A stretch of 64,000 nucleotides of DNA from UBA695 sp042691655 (GCA_042691655.1 CP170506.1:4092001-4156000); one strand, 5' to 3'; positions 26,552-35,091 are shown, counted from the stretch's first letter. Notes: generated by a model from the letters alone, not told the origin. Numbers and translations: made by a program.

Positions 26552-26626
26552 TGGGTTTCGCGGTCAAGGTTTGGCCGCGCGGATGCAGAGTTTTGCGCCA
26601 AATTCAGCCGCCTGCAAGGGATTAGC

Positions 26627-26657
26627 GCGTTTGCCTGAAAGAAATTTTCGCAAACGC
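26627..26657 (-). promoter_or_regulatory. Hairpin between ptsH and ptsI
   Basis: GCGTTTGC (26627-26634) and GCAAACGC (26650-26657) form an 8-bp perfect stem with a 15-nt loop, 24 bp after the ptsH stop. There is no T-run. It may stabilise or process the ptsH mRNA so that HPr is made in excess over EI (inference). Confidence 0.4.
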
Positions 26658-26680
26658 CCCGGCCTCTCTTGGCTCTCGGC

Positions 26681-26989
26681 CTACTCCTCGTCGAAACGAC
26701 GCTGGATCAGGGACTCGATTTCTGCCAGGGCCTGCTCGGCGTCGGCCCCCTCGCAGGTGACGACCAGTTTGGAGCCTTGGCCCGCGGCCAACATCATGAG
26801 GCCCATGATGCTCTTGCCATTGACTTGCTCGCCGTCTTTTTCAACCCACACCTCGGACTTAAAGCGATTGGATGCCTTCACAAACATCGCCGAGGGGCGC
26901 GCGTGCAGCCCCAGGCGGTTGAGGATGGTGAACTCTTTCGCTGCGGTCTGGTCTTGGTTACTCGTGATTTTACGGCTTAGTAGGCCCAT
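26681..26989 (-). CDS. ptsH: Phosphocarrier protein HPr
   Basis: 102 aa, with a roughly 14-residue N-terminal extension compared with E. coli HPr (85 aa). His29 in NRLGLHARPSAMFVK corresponds to the EI-phosphorylated His15, and Ser60 in GEQVNGKSIMGLMMLAA to the regulatory Ser46 phosphorylated by HPr kinase. The presence of that Ser and of hprK directly upstream agree. The stop of hprK and the start of ptsH share one base (TAATG). Cytoplasmic. Confidence 0.97.
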   Translation of the reverse strand: MGLLSRKITSNQDQTAAKEFTILNRLGLHARPSAMFVKASNRFKSEVWVEKDGEQVNGKSIMGLMMLAAGQGSKLVVTCEGADAEQALAEIESLIQRRFDEE

Positions 26990-27942
26990 TACGGTTTTCT
27001 CTGCATTGAGTTCAAGAGCCGGTCATTAAACTCCTTCGCACTATCCTGCCCCATGCTCTTGAGCTTTTGATCCAGCGCGGCAACTTCAACCAACCGCGAC
27101 AGATCCCGGCCAATACGCACAGGGATAGTAATGTGAGGGACTTGGATGCCCAGTATCTCGTGAAATTGTTGGTTAAGCCCTATTCTATCCGGCTCTTCCA
27201 ATTCTTGCCAGTCTTTTAACGTGACGATCAAATCGAGCACCTTCTCCATCCGCACGGCGCGGATGCCAAACATGGAGGAAACGTTGATAATTCCCACGCC
27301 GCGCACCTCCATGTGGTGGCGGGTTAAATCCGGGGCGGTAGCGACCAGATGGCGGCTGTCGATCAAGCGCAAGCGGGTAACGTCGTCGGCGATGAGGGGG
27401 TAGCCCCGCTCCAGAAGCCCCAGCACGCACTCGCTTTTGCCAATGCCCGCCGAGCCGCGCACAAGGGTCCCGACGCCCAGGATGTCGACCATGCTCCCGT
27501 GCTCCAGGACGGTCGGGGCGAACTCCCGCTCAAGGGCCAGCGTGGCGGCGTTGATGAAGTTCATGGTGACCATGGAGGTCTGAAAAACGGAGATGCGCCC
27601 GGCCTCGGTCTCCTCCAGGAGGTGCTTGGGCGGGCGGCTGCCCCGGGCGATGACGAGGCAGGGCACCCGGCGGCGGATGATGGCCCGCATGCGTTCGCGG
27701 ACCTCGTTCGGGGGGGTCTTGCGCAGGTAGGCCAGCTCGGCCGCGCCCAGGACCTGGATGCGCTTGGCGGCAAAGTAGTCAAAGAAGCCCGAAAGGGCCA
27801 GGCCGGGCCGGTTGATGGTCGGCTCCTTGACGATGCGGTCGAACCCGGCGGCAGACCCCAGAAGCGTCATCCCGAGAGACTCGGAGTAGCGGGTATAGAA
27901 ATCGCCGACGGTGATGGTGGGGAATTTGCCCTTCGGTTTCAC
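26989..27942 (-). CDS. hprK: HPr kinase/phosphorylase
   Basis: 317 aa. It phosphorylates HPr on Ser and removes that phosphate. Walker A GSAGIGKSECVLGLLERGYP is near residue 165, followed by LIADDVTRLR and the HprK signature VRGVGIINVSSMFGIRAVR. The N-terminal domain (residues 1-130) is the usual HprK_N fold. The gene starts an hprK-ptsH-ptsI unit and lies downstream of lptB-hpf, as hprK does in some beta-proteobacteria. Confidence 0.96.
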   Translation of the reverse strand: MKPKGKFPTITVGDFYTRYSESLGMTLLGSAAGFDRIVKEPTINRPGLALSGFFDYFAAKRIQVLGAAELAYLRKTPPNEVRERMRAIIRRRVPCLVIARGSRPPKHLLEETEAGRISVFQTSMVTMNFINAATLALEREFAPTVLEHGSMVDILGVGTLVRGSAGIGKSECVLGLLERGYPLIADDVTRLRLIDSRHLVATAPDLTRHHMEVRGVGIINVSSMFGIRAVRMEKVLDLIVTLKDWQELEEPDRIGLNQQFHEILGIQVPHITIPVRIGRDLSRLVEVAALDQKLKSMGQDSAKEFNDRLLNSMQRKP

Positions 27943-27951
27943 AGGGGGAAG

Positions 27952-27983
27952 TTATCAGGAACTCAGGAACTTGAGGAATTTTT
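27952..27983. repeat. Short direct repeat of a TCAGGAACT type (copy 1)
   Basis: TTATCAGGAACTCAGGAACT followed by TGAGGAATT, just upstream of the hprK start. A second copy (TTTATCAGGAACTTCAGGAA, then CTCAGGAA) is at 51157-51184 upstream of ahcY. Each is a degenerate tandem of about 9 bp. Both sit immediately before a start codon on the minus strand. Confidence 0.5.
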
Positions 27984-28022
27984 TTCGTACGGATTCTCGT
28001 GCCTAATAGACTCCTCCAAGAA

Positions 28023-28238
28023 CTACTCCTCCACGCCCTCCATAAGCACATCCCATGAGCAGCCAAGGGCTTTCTTCAGGCGAAGAATCACAGAGAGTGT
28101 CGGCTGGAATTGCCCGTTTTCAATCCGCTGCAAATACGAGCGGCTAATCTCCGCATAGGCAGCCAGTTGATATTGTGTCAAGCCGTGTTCACCCCGCAAT
28201 CGTGAGAGATTTCTGCCGAATTGTTTAGGTACAGACAC
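28023..28238 (-). CDS. XRE-family HTH regulator, single domain
   Basis: 71 aa, almost entirely one helix-turn-helix of the HTH_3 type: FGRNLSRLRGEHGLTQYQLA, then AYAEISRSYLQRIENGQFQP TL and a final helix. Proteins this short act as simple repressors/activators with no sensing domain, or as antitoxin-like regulators. No toxin-like partner gene is next to it. It is set between hpf and hprK, where proteobacteria carry ptsN (rpoN lies upstream of hpf there). What it controls is unknown. Confidence 0.85.
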   Translation of the reverse strand: MSVPKQFGRNLSRLRGEHGLTQYQLAAYAEISRSYLQRIENGQFQPTLSVILRLKKALGCSWDVLMEGVEE

Positions 28239-28365
28239 GTTGCGAGTGTGCCTGCTTTTTCTGAGCCCGTGGCCTCATATATGGTGCTGTTTTAATGCCC
28301 TCTTCCGCTTCTTCGTTACGAATCTCCGATTTCCCTCCACCACTGCCGCGAAACAGAGTTTCGCA

Positions 28366-28413
28366 CCAAAAAATGGCACCCGCAAGAAAGAAGAAATCCT
28401 TCTCGCGGGTGCC
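28366..28413 (-). terminator. Rho-independent terminator after hpf
   Basis: On the minus strand GGCACCCGCGAGAA pairs with TTCTTGCGGGTGCC (13 of 14), 28 bp after the hpf stop, followed directly by ATTTTTT. This ends the kdsA-lpt-hpf transcription unit and separates it from the XRE/hprK unit. Confidence 0.88.
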
Positions 28414-28441
28414 GGGGGAAGCCGGTCAGTCTTTCGCCGGT

Positions 28442-29020
28442 TTAGGCGATCGGCTCAATCAGGCCGAATCCGCCTTCCTTGCGGCGATGGAGAACGTTGA
28501 CCTTCTCGGTCTTGGCGTTGGTGAAAACCAGGAATTCGCGATCCGAAACCTCGAGTTGGAGGATGGCCTCGTCCACGAACATGGGCTTGACCTGATATTG
28601 CTCCGTCTCGATGACCTTCGGCTCGACTTCGATGGGGTGTTCCTCGGTCGAGGAGGCCACTTCGATGATCTTCTCGTTGAAGGTCTTGATTTGCGCGTGT
28701 TTCGGACGGCTTTGCCGCATGATGCGCGTCTTGAATTTGCGCATTTGCTGGGCAATCTTGCCCATCACTTCGTCGATGGCTGCGTAAAGGTCATTGGATT
28801 GCGCCGTCGCCTCGATGGTGATGTGGTTGGCGCAATGGAGGATGACTTCGGCGATTTGCCGATACTTTTGGACGTCCAGGATCACCTGCGCTTCGATGAT
28901 GCGCGGGGTGTCAAGGTGCAGCCCTTCCACCTTTTTGATGGCGTAGTCCTTCAGGGACTCTGTCACGGCCACATGGCGACCGGTGACTTTGATGGGCAGG
29001 TTTACATTGGCTACTTGCAT
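28442..29020 (-). CDS. hpf: Ribosome hibernation-promoting factor, long form
   Basis: 192 aa, the long HPF type. Residues 1-105 form the S30AE/RaiA domain (MQVANVNLPIKVTGRHVAVT, then QVILDVQKYRQIAEVILHCA). After a linker, residues about 135-190 form the dimerisation domain (KPMFVDEAILQLEVSDREFL, VFTNAKTEKVNVLHRRKEGG). Long HPF binds the 30S subunit in stationary phase and joins two ribosomes into 100S particles. It follows lptB by 59 bp, the order also seen in proteobacteria although rpoN lies between there. Confidence 0.95.
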   Translation of the reverse strand: MQVANVNLPIKVTGRHVAVTESLKDYAIKKVEGLHLDTPRIIEAQVILDVQKYRQIAEVILHCANHITIEATAQSNDLYAAIDEVMGKIAQQMRKFKTRIMRQSRPKHAQIKTFNEKIIEVASSTEEHPIEVEPKVIETEQYQVKPMFVDEAILQLEVSDREFLVFTNAKTEKVNVLHRRKEGGFGLIEPIA

Positions 29021-29079
29021 TGGTTTTCCTCCTTATTTGGGTTGATTGGGAACAAAAGGTTGCGGATGGAAAAAAGGTT

Positions 29080-29856
29080 TTACATCGAGAAGCGCTCGCC
29101 CAGGTAGAGCTGGCGGCTGATGGGGTCGTTGATCAGGAAGTCCTTGGTGCCCTCGCTCTCGATCCGGCCTTCGGAGACGAGGTAGGCGCGGTCGACGATG
29201 GAGAGGGTTTCGCGGACGTTGTGGTCGGTGATCAAGATGGCGAGGCCGGTTTTGCGCAGGTTGACGATGATCTGCTGCACATCATAGACAGCGATGGGGT
29301 CCACTCCGCTGAAGGGTTCGTCCAACATTAATAAGCTGGGGTTGCTCACCAGGGAGCGGGCGATGGTAAGGCGGCGCTTTTCACCGCCGGAAAGGGTCAG
29401 GGCGAGCTGCTTGGCCACGTGCTCGATGCCGAACTGGTTCAGGAGCTCCGCACAGCGGTCGCGGCGTTCCTTTTTGGATTTATCGGTGGTTTCGAGGATG
29501 GCCATGATGTTCTCCTCGACGGTCAGCTTGCGGAAAATGGATTCCTCCTGGGGCAGGTAGCCCATGCCCATGCGGGCCCGGCGGTGCATCGGGTAGCCGG
29601 TGACGTCCTGGTCTTTGAAGATGACCCGGCCGCCGTTGGGCCGCACGAGGCCCACGACCATGTAGAACGTGGTCGTTTTGCCCGCGCCGTTGGGCCCGAG
29701 GACGCCGACCACCTCCCCGGCCTTGATGTTGATGTCCACCCCATTGACGACCGCGCGGCCGCCATAGATCTTGACCAGCTTGTCGGTCCGGAGGATCGGG
29801 GTGGCCTCGGAGGCGGCGGTTACGGGGGCTGTGGAAGGTTCGGCGACGGTGCTCAC
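29080..29856 (-). CDS. lptB: LPS export ABC transporter ATPase
   Basis: 258 aa, with an N-terminal extension of about 22 residues relative to E. coli. ATPase of the LptBFG complex that powers LPS extraction from the inner membrane. Walker A GVLGPNGAGKTTTFYMVVGL near residue 50, Q-loop GMGYLPQEESIFRKLTVEEN, signature LTLSGGEKRRLTIARSLVSN and Walker B LLMLDEPFSGVDP are all intact. It starts 4 bp inside the end of the LptA-like gene. Confidence 0.97.
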   Translation of the reverse strand: MSTVAEPSTAPVTAASEATPILRTDKLVKIYGGRAVVNGVDINIKAGEVVGVLGPNGAGKTTTFYMVVGLVRPNGGRVIFKDQDVTGYPMHRRARMGMGYLPQEESIFRKLTVEENIMAILETTDKSKKERRDRCAELLNQFGIEHVAKQLALTLSGGEKRRLTIARSLVSNPSLLMLDEPFSGVDPIAVYDVQQIIVNLRKTGLAILITDHNVRETLSIVDRAYLVSEGRIESEGTKDFLINDPISRQLYLGERFSM

Positions 29857-30572
29857 GGGTTCTTCTTGTTCAGATCGTTTTTGGAATCGGTCTTTATTAA
29901 GGTCATGCTGGGACCCTTGGTATGCAAGTGCCCATCTTTGTCCATGATCATAATGGTACCCTCCTCTGTGGCGACCTGGTTATTCATGCCCTGCTGGATC
30001 TGGGGCCAGCCGGAAAGCGTCATTTCGCCCTTGGCGGCGTCGTACTCCGCCTTGGCCGCCCGGCCAACGTAGGTGGTGACTTCGCCGGTCTTTTCGTCCG
30101 TGCGCTCCTGGGTGATGACGACGTGCCCCTCGGCCACAGCCCGTTCGAGGCCGCTGGTGGGCTCGCTCTTGGCCCCCGCCGGTTTGGGCGTGGGGGTGGG
30201 CGTCGCCGCCGGGGTGGGCGTGGCGGGGCCCGGCAGCGCGGGCACCGGGTTCTTGTCGGATTTCTTCAGGTAGGCGGTCAGCTTGTCGGCGGTCAGGGTG
30301 AACTGCGGATCGACGATTCTGACGTCTTTGATGAAAATGGCCGTGGAGGCCTTGCCGTCAAAGAGCGTCTCGCCTACGCAGGTGATCTCGGTGGCCTTCT
30401 TTTCGGCGTCGGAAGCCTCTTTCGCCTTTTTGCCGGAAGCGGGCTTGGAAGGGGCGGGTGTCTCCAGGCCGGTTCCGCCCCCCAGGCCGATGCGAAAATC
30501 GTTCTGGGCAAAAAGAGCCGGTGAGAAAAGGGTGAGAGCAGCGCCCAGAAGGGCCGGTGCGATAGATTTCAT
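29853..30572 (-). CDS. lptA: LptA-like periplasmic LPS transport protein
   Basis: 239 aa. Signal peptide MKSIAPALLGAALTLFSPAL (cleavage near FAQ), a Lys/Ala linker, then an OstA/LptA beta-jellyroll split by a Pro/Thr/Ala-rich insertion (LPGPATPTPAATPTPTPKPA). Recognisable strands are DGKASTAIFIKDVRIVDPQF, LTADKLTAYLKK, AVAEGHVVITQERTDE and AKAEYDAAKGEMTLSGWPQI. The fold matches LptA and its position next to LptC and LptB supports the call. Longer than E. coli LptA (185 aa) due to the insertion. Confidence 0.8.
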   Translation of the reverse strand: MKSIAPALLGAALTLFSPALFAQNDFRIGLGGGTGLETPAPSKPASGKKAKEASDAEKKATEITCVGETLFDGKASTAIFIKDVRIVDPQFTLTADKLTAYLKKSDKNPVPALPGPATPTPAATPTPTPKPAGAKSEPTSGLERAVAEGHVVITQERTDEKTGEVTTYVGRAAKAEYDAAKGEMTLSGWPQIQQGMNNQVATEEGTIMIMDKDGHLHTKGPSMTLIKTDSKNDLNKKNP

Positions 30573-31162
30573 TCGGAAACTGGTGAAGGGTTGGGAGACG
30601 CCGCGGGCTGAGCCTCTTTTTTCGGTGCGTCTTCTTGGTCTTGTTGGTAAATGAGCACCCGCACGGGACCGACAAATTTTCCCTGCCGCGTCTGGGTGTC
30701 AAACGTCATGTTCTGGCCGACCAGCAACAGGTCCTTACGCCGGATGGTCACGGGGTCGGTACTGGTCAGGATGCGGGTCTGGAGATTGAGCATCGACTGC
30801 GGCATGTCGATAACCATTTCCGGTTCGCCGTCATTGAAGGTTTCAAGCTTGAGCTGCGAGAGGCGGAGCTGGTCTGAATCCACGCGAAAGGCCACCTCCA
30901 TGTTGTAGCGCATCTGGAGCTTGCCGTCGGTCCAGATGGGGACGCACACGCCCTGGGCGCTGTGGTTGATGGGGATGGGGATGTCGATGCCCTTCTTGGT
31001 CTCCTCCGGCGCGGGTGTGGGGCTCTCGGCGGGGGGTGGCGAAGGGTTCTTTTTCTTGCTCTTGGCCTCGGCGGTGAATCCGCCCAGGATGCCCCCCGCC
31101 AATAGGAGGCAACAAAAGGTCCGGAGCCGGGAACTGAGAATTGAGTTAACGCGCCAATTCAT
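30569..31162 (-). CDS. lptC: LptC-like LPS transport protein
   Basis: 197 aa. A basic N-terminus then a membrane segment (LRTFCCLLLAGGILGGFTAE), a Pro-rich linker and a LptC-like beta domain: YNMEVAFRVDSDQLRLSQLK, EPEMVIDMPQSMLNLQTRIL and GQNMTFDTQTRQGKFVGPVR, the last close to the LptC pattern of a modified 'target' strand set. It overlaps kdsA by 17 bp and lptA by 4 bp, fixing its place in the LPS unit. In E. coli LptC joins LptBFG to LptA. Confidence 0.7.
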   Translation of the reverse strand: MNWRVNSILSSRLRTFCCLLLAGGILGGFTAEAKSKKKNPSPPPAESPTPAPEETKKGIDIPIPINHSAQGVCVPIWTDGKLQMRYNMEVAFRVDSDQLRLSQLKLETFNDGEPEMVIDMPQSMLNLQTRILTSTDPVTIRRKDLLLVGQNMTFDTQTRQGKFVGPVRVLIYQQDQEDAPKKEAQPAASPNPSPVSE

Positions 31163-31964
31163 GGATTGCTCCCAACTTCTTCAACAGGGCGGGCAGTTTT
31201 GCCAGCGGGATTTGATTGGGCCCATCGGACAGGGCCTTGGCGGGATTTTCGTGCGTTTCGATAAAAACGCCGTCGCATCCGGCCGCTACCGCAGCCCTTG
31301 CCAAAACGGGGGCCAGAATGCCGTCACCGGCAGTCTTATCGCCCGCGCCGCCAGGGCGTTGCACGGAGTGAGTCGCGTCGAACATGACCAAGTATCCGCT
31401 TTCGCGTAACCAATACAATGAGCGCATGTCGGCCACAAGATTATTATACCCGAAAGTGACGCCTCTTTCCGTAAAAAAGAAGCGTTTGCAGCCGAAACGT
31501 TCGAGCTTTGAGGCGACGTTCTTCATGTCCCACGGGGCGAGGAACTGCCCTTTCTTGACGTTGACCACGCGGCCCGTCTCGGCGGCGGCCTGGATAAGGT
31601 CGGTCTGGCGGCAAAGGAAGGCGGGAATCTGGAGGATGTCGATGTACTCGGCGGCAATTTCGGCCTGCTCGGGGGTGTGGATATCGGTCGTCACGGGGAC
31701 GCCCAGTTCCTTGCCGATGGTGGCCAGGAGCTGGCAGCCCTCGCGAGCAGGGATGCCCCGGAAGGAATCGACCGAGGTGCGGTTGGCCTTGTCGTAAGAG
31801 GCCTTGAAGACGAACTGTGCCCCGGCTTCGCCGCAAATCTCCTTGAGTTTGCGGGCCATGCGCCAGACGAACTTCTCGCTCTCGATGACGCACGGGCCAA
31901 GGATGAAGAGCGGGCGTTTTCCGCCGAGGGTCACGTTTCCGATTTTAAGGGGTTTTACGGCCAT
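31146..31964 (-). CDS. kdsA: 3-deoxy-8-phosphooctulonate (KDO-8-P) synthase
   Basis: 272 aa. It condenses arabinose-5-phosphate with PEP to KDO-8-P for the LPS inner core. Conserved blocks: LFILGPCVIESEKFVWRMAR, FKASYDKANRTSVDSFRGIP, VTTDIHTPEQAE, IPAFLCRQTDLIQAA, VNVKKGQFLAPWDMKNV and FDATHSVQRPGG. The Cys in the first block is found in metal-dependent KdsA enzymes. Its link to lptC-lptA-lptB shows an LPS-bearing outer membrane. Confidence 0.97.
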   Translation of the reverse strand: MAVKPLKIGNVTLGGKRPLFILGPCVIESEKFVWRMARKLKEICGEAGAQFVFKASYDKANRTSVDSFRGIPAREGCQLLATIGKELGVPVTTDIHTPEQAEIAAEYIDILQIPAFLCRQTDLIQAAAETGRVVNVKKGQFLAPWDMKNVASKLERFGCKRFFFTERGVTFGYNNLVADMRSLYWLRESGYLVMFDATHSVQRPGGAGDKTAGDGILAPVLARAAVAAGCDGVFIETHENPAKALSDGPNQIPLAKLPALLKKLGAIHELAR

Positions 31965-32031
31965 GGGTGTGGAGAGGGTTTGATCCGCGAATTTCGCAGA
32001 TTAACGCAAATTTTCAAAGGCAGACGCCCAG

Positions 32032-32328
32032 TTACTTTGCCGCTCCGGCGGTTTTCTGGACTTCCACGTAGGTGATCTGAAGACTCGAGAGGGCGTTCTG
32101 GAGGACCTTCTCCTCGTCTTCGGAAAGGTTGCCCTTGGTTTTGTGAGCAATGGCGGCGAGCTGGTCGATCAAGAGCCGCGCGAGGCCCAGGTTCACGGAG
32201 GGTTTGCCGGTTTGCGGGTTCGGGATTTTTCCTAGGCAAAACGCGGCATTCTGCGAGTGCATCTGGACGAATTCGATGAACCGCAGAGACATTTCGCCCG
32301 AAACAGTATTGGTTTGAACTTCAGCCAT
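32032..32328 (-). CDS. DUF1844 domain protein
   Basis: 98 aa. The block MSLRFIEFVQMHSQNAAFCL, then GKIPNPQTGKPSVNLGLARL, LIDQLAAIAHKTKGNL matches DUF1844 (PF08899), small helical proteins of unknown function. These are widespread in planctomycete, verrucomicrobial and acidobacterial genomes. It lies 67 bp upstream of kdsA in the same orientation and may share its transcript. Confidence 0.85.
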   Translation of the reverse strand: MAEVQTNTVSGEMSLRFIEFVQMHSQNAAFCLGKIPNPQTGKPSVNLGLARLLIDQLAAIAHKTKGNLSEDEEKVLQNALSSLQITYVEVQKTAGAAK

Positions 32329-32407
32329 TCCCCTATTGTTTAGAGGAGGCGGGCACCCCCATCAAGCGACAAGTTATGCCTAAGTTTTTTATCAGCAGCG
32401 CGCGGGC

Positions 32408-33598
32408 TCACTTCAGCTCCCAGCGCGGCGCTTTCCGCAGATGGCGTTCGCTCAAGACATCCACGACGACATCCGGTTTTTCCGCATCGACTAGCCTGGG
32501 GGTAAGCGCCTGGAACCATGCGGGATAAGGCACGACGGGCCGCACGCGCACGACCCGCCGGAAATGGGCGGGAAGGAAATCGAGCAGCCCCGTGGTGAAC
32601 GAATTTCCGCCCAAGAGCAAAGTGCGCCGCAGCCCGGGATCATTCGCCTCAAAAGCTCGGGGAAGTTCGTGGTACGATCCGGTGGGCCACTCCACATCGA
32701 GCCGCATCGGCGCAGGATGAAACGCTGTTTGAAACGCTGTAAGAGCCAGGCGCGTCTCGCGCAGCTCCTCGGGCAGGCCGAGCATCACCGCGAGGTCGCC
32801 CCCGAGCCCGAGGACTTCCGCGGCATCGGCGGGCAGCGGCTGCGCCTGCAGCTCGGGGAAGCGCCCGCGCAGCCGCTCCAGGATCGCATTGGTCGCCAGG
32901 AAGGCCCCGAGCTGGCTCCAATGCGTATCGGTGCGTTCAAAAATAAGCCCGCGCGGCTTTGCATCGCGTAATACTGAGCGCAAATCGAGAACCTCCAGCC
33001 CCGGCTCCCGTCCGAGGCGCGCCACAAGTTGATCCGAAAAACGCGAACTCCCCACCGCGCAGAGATTCTCCGGCAAGTGCTCCGGGTAAACGCGCTCCTT
33101 GTTCGGCACAATGACGAAAAGATAGGCGATGCCGTGCGCGGCCAGCCACGTCTGCTTGGCGGCGAGATAGCGCGCCCAAGCCTCGGCCTCCGCCGGGGGC
33201 GTCTTCACCACGCCACGCGCTTCCTTCACGGTCTCCGCCAGGTAAAGCCAACCGTCCCGGCCAAGCACCACTCCCGGCGTGGAGGGCACTCCCAGCGTGC
33301 GCACTTTCACGCGGCTCTGCCAGGCCACCAGCGGCGCGCGAAAACCAAAGCGGTCATTGAACGCCGCCTCGAAGCGCGCGGGAAAGGCATCGAGCGCGGC
33401 GGCGTCCCAGCTCCACTTCGGGAACGCGGCCAGCGAGCGCTTTTCCGTCGCGCTCATCCGTTCGCCCCCGCGAAAATCGGTGGCCGCCAGCGGCAGCAGC
33501 ACGGCGGCCGCGAATGCCAGCAGCAGCAGAACCGAAGGGATGCGCAACGTGGGCCGCGTGGCGCGCTCGGGGGCTATTTCAACGGTTGGGTTGGGCAT
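32408..33598 (-). CDS. AlgJ/AlgX-type SGNH hydrolase-like O-acetylation protein
   Basis: 396 aa from ATG 33596-33598; 33 upstream codons lie inside algI and are rejected. One N-terminal membrane helix (RIPSVLLLLAFAAAVLLPLA), then a periplasmic domain with ERTDTHWSQLGAFLATNAIL near residue 223 and GGNSFTTGLLDFLPAHF near 331. DTHW and GGNSF-Ser match the Asp-His-Ser acetyltransferase triad of AlgJ/AlgX. It starts 2 bp after the MBOAT gene, so it is coupled with it. Together they probably transfer acetyl groups onto an exopolysaccharide in the periplasm. Confidence 0.85.
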   Translation of the reverse strand: MPNPTVEIAPERATRPTLRIPSVLLLLAFAAAVLLPLAATDFRGGERMSATEKRSLAAFPKWSWDAAALDAFPARFEAAFNDRFGFRAPLVAWQSRVKVRTLGVPSTPGVVLGRDGWLYLAETVKEARGVVKTPPAEAEAWARYLAAKQTWLAAHGIAYLFVIVPNKERVYPEHLPENLCAVGSSRFSDQLVARLGREPGLEVLDLRSVLRDAKPRGLIFERTDTHWSQLGAFLATNAILERLRGRFPELQAQPLPADAAEVLGLGGDLAVMLGLPEELRETRLALTAFQTAFHPAPMRLDVEWPTGSYHELPRAFEANDPGLRRTLLLGGNSFTTGLLDFLPAHFRRVVRVRPVVPYPAWFQALTPRLVDAEKPDVVVDVLSERHLRKAPRWELK

Positions 33599-33600
33599 GG

Positions 33601-35016
33601 CTAAAACCGGAAATAGATAAACGGGTTGTAGGTCCCTGCGGCAATGGACGCGATCCCGGCCACGAACATCGCCATCAGCGCCGCGTTGAGCGCGCATTGC
33701 GCCGCCACGCGAGCCAGCGCGTTTTCAGGCCAGCCGCAAAACCGCCGCGCCCACCGTGCTGGATACGGAGTCATACCGAACGCCGCCGCCACCAGCGCGA
33801 GGCGCACATCCGGCGTCAAATACATCGCGGCAAAATGTTCGAGCGATCCATGGCTGCCAACCATCGCGCGGAAATACCGCCCCGCGTGCGAGAGCGTCTC
33901 GCAGCGAAAAAGCACCCACCCTCCCGCCACCACCGCCATCGTATAAAGCCGCGCCACCGCCCCCGGCAACCGCGAGAGCCAACGCCCCTCAAGCAAAATG
34001 AACACCCCATGCCACAGCCCCCACGCGATAAACGACCATGCCGCCCCATGCCATACGCCGCACAGCAAAAAGACCGCAAGTAAATTGAGCCGGTGCCGCA
34101 CCACGCCCACGCGATTGCCACCAAGCGGGATGTAGACATAATCGCGGAACCAGAACGAAAGCGAAATGTGCCAGCGCCGCCAAAACTCTTTGATAGAGCG
34201 CGAGATGTAAGGGTAATCAAAATTCTCTGGAATCCGGAACCCGAAGATCCGCCCCAGCCCAATCGCCATGTCCGAATAGCCCGAGAAATCGAAGTAAATC
34301 TGAAGCGTGTAACAAACCACTCCCATCCACGCCGCCCCAGCGGAAAGCGTCCCAGCGGAAGCGCCGAAAATCTTATCGGCAGGCGCGGCCAGCGTATTGG
34401 CAATTAAGACCTTTTTTCCGAACCCGATGAGGAACCGCCGCAGCCCCGACTGAGCCAACTCCAGGTCCACCCGCCGCCGCAAAAACTGCCCCGCGACCTG
34501 GTGATAGCGCAGAATCGGCCCCGCGATGAGCTGCGGAAAGAGCGTCACATAAAGCGCCAGCCGCCCCGGATTCTTTTCCGCGCGCGAGTCCCCACGGTAC
34601 ACGTCCACGAGATACGAAAGTGCGTGAAAAGTGAAAAACGAAATGCCCAACGGCAAATGTACCGGCCCGTGCTCGATGCTCCCCAAGTGCGCCGCCGTGA
34701 GCAGCGGATTCACGCTATCCACGGCAAAATTTAGATACTTGCACCCGCCCAACAGCGCCAAGTTCGCCCCGACCGCAGCGATCAGCGCCCCCTTCGCACC
34801 CGCCTTCCCGCGAAGCCCCTCCATCACCAACCCGAAGCCGTAGTTAATCCCAATGGACCCCGCAAGCACCAGCGTATAGGCTCGCTCGCCCCAAGCATAA
34901 AATAGCAAGCTCGCCAGCAGCAAAAATCCATTACGCCAAGCCCACGGCAACGCGAAATAAATCGCGAGAACCATCGGCAAAAACAGAAACAAAAAAACCG
35001 GCGAGCAAAAAACCAT
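33601..35016 (-). CDS. MBOAT family O-acyltransferase (AlgI-like)
   Basis: 471 aa, multi-pass inner-membrane protein. AlgI signatures: MVFCSPVFLFLFLPMVLAIY, LLASLLFYAWGERAYTLVL, GPVHLPLGISFFTFHALSYL, PQLIAGPILRYHQVAGQF and the catalytic-His block LCGVWHGAAWSFIAWGLWHG near residue 319. It moves acetyl groups across the membrane to the periplasmic partner encoded just downstream. The polymer is not known; no alginate biosynthesis genes are present, and the nearby glycosyltransferase is 9 kb away. Confidence 0.95.
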   Translation of the reverse strand: MVFCSPVFLFLFLPMVLAIYFALPWAWRNGFLLLASLLFYAWGERAYTLVLAGSIGINYGFGLVMEGLRGKAGAKGALIAAVGANLALLGGCKYLNFAVDSVNPLLTAAHLGSIEHGPVHLPLGISFFTFHALSYLVDVYRGDSRAEKNPGRLALYVTLFPQLIAGPILRYHQVAGQFLRRRVDLELAQSGLRRFLIGFGKKVLIANTLAAPADKIFGASAGTLSAGAAWMGVVCYTLQIYFDFSGYSDMAIGLGRIFGFRIPENFDYPYISRSIKEFWRRWHISLSFWFRDYVYIPLGGNRVGVVRHRLNLLAVFLLCGVWHGAAWSFIAWGLWHGVFILLEGRWLSRLPGAVARLYTMAVVAGGWVLFRCETLSHAGRYFRAMVGSHGSLEHFAAMYLTPDVRLALVAAAFGMTPYPARWARRFCGWPENALARVAAQCALNAALMAMFVAGIASIAAGTYNPFIYFRF

Positions 35017-35091
35017 GGGCGCATCCGTACAATCGGACGCCCGTTATCTCCGCTTTCGCGCGATCCGCCAATCGGGGCAACGCTGATTGTG

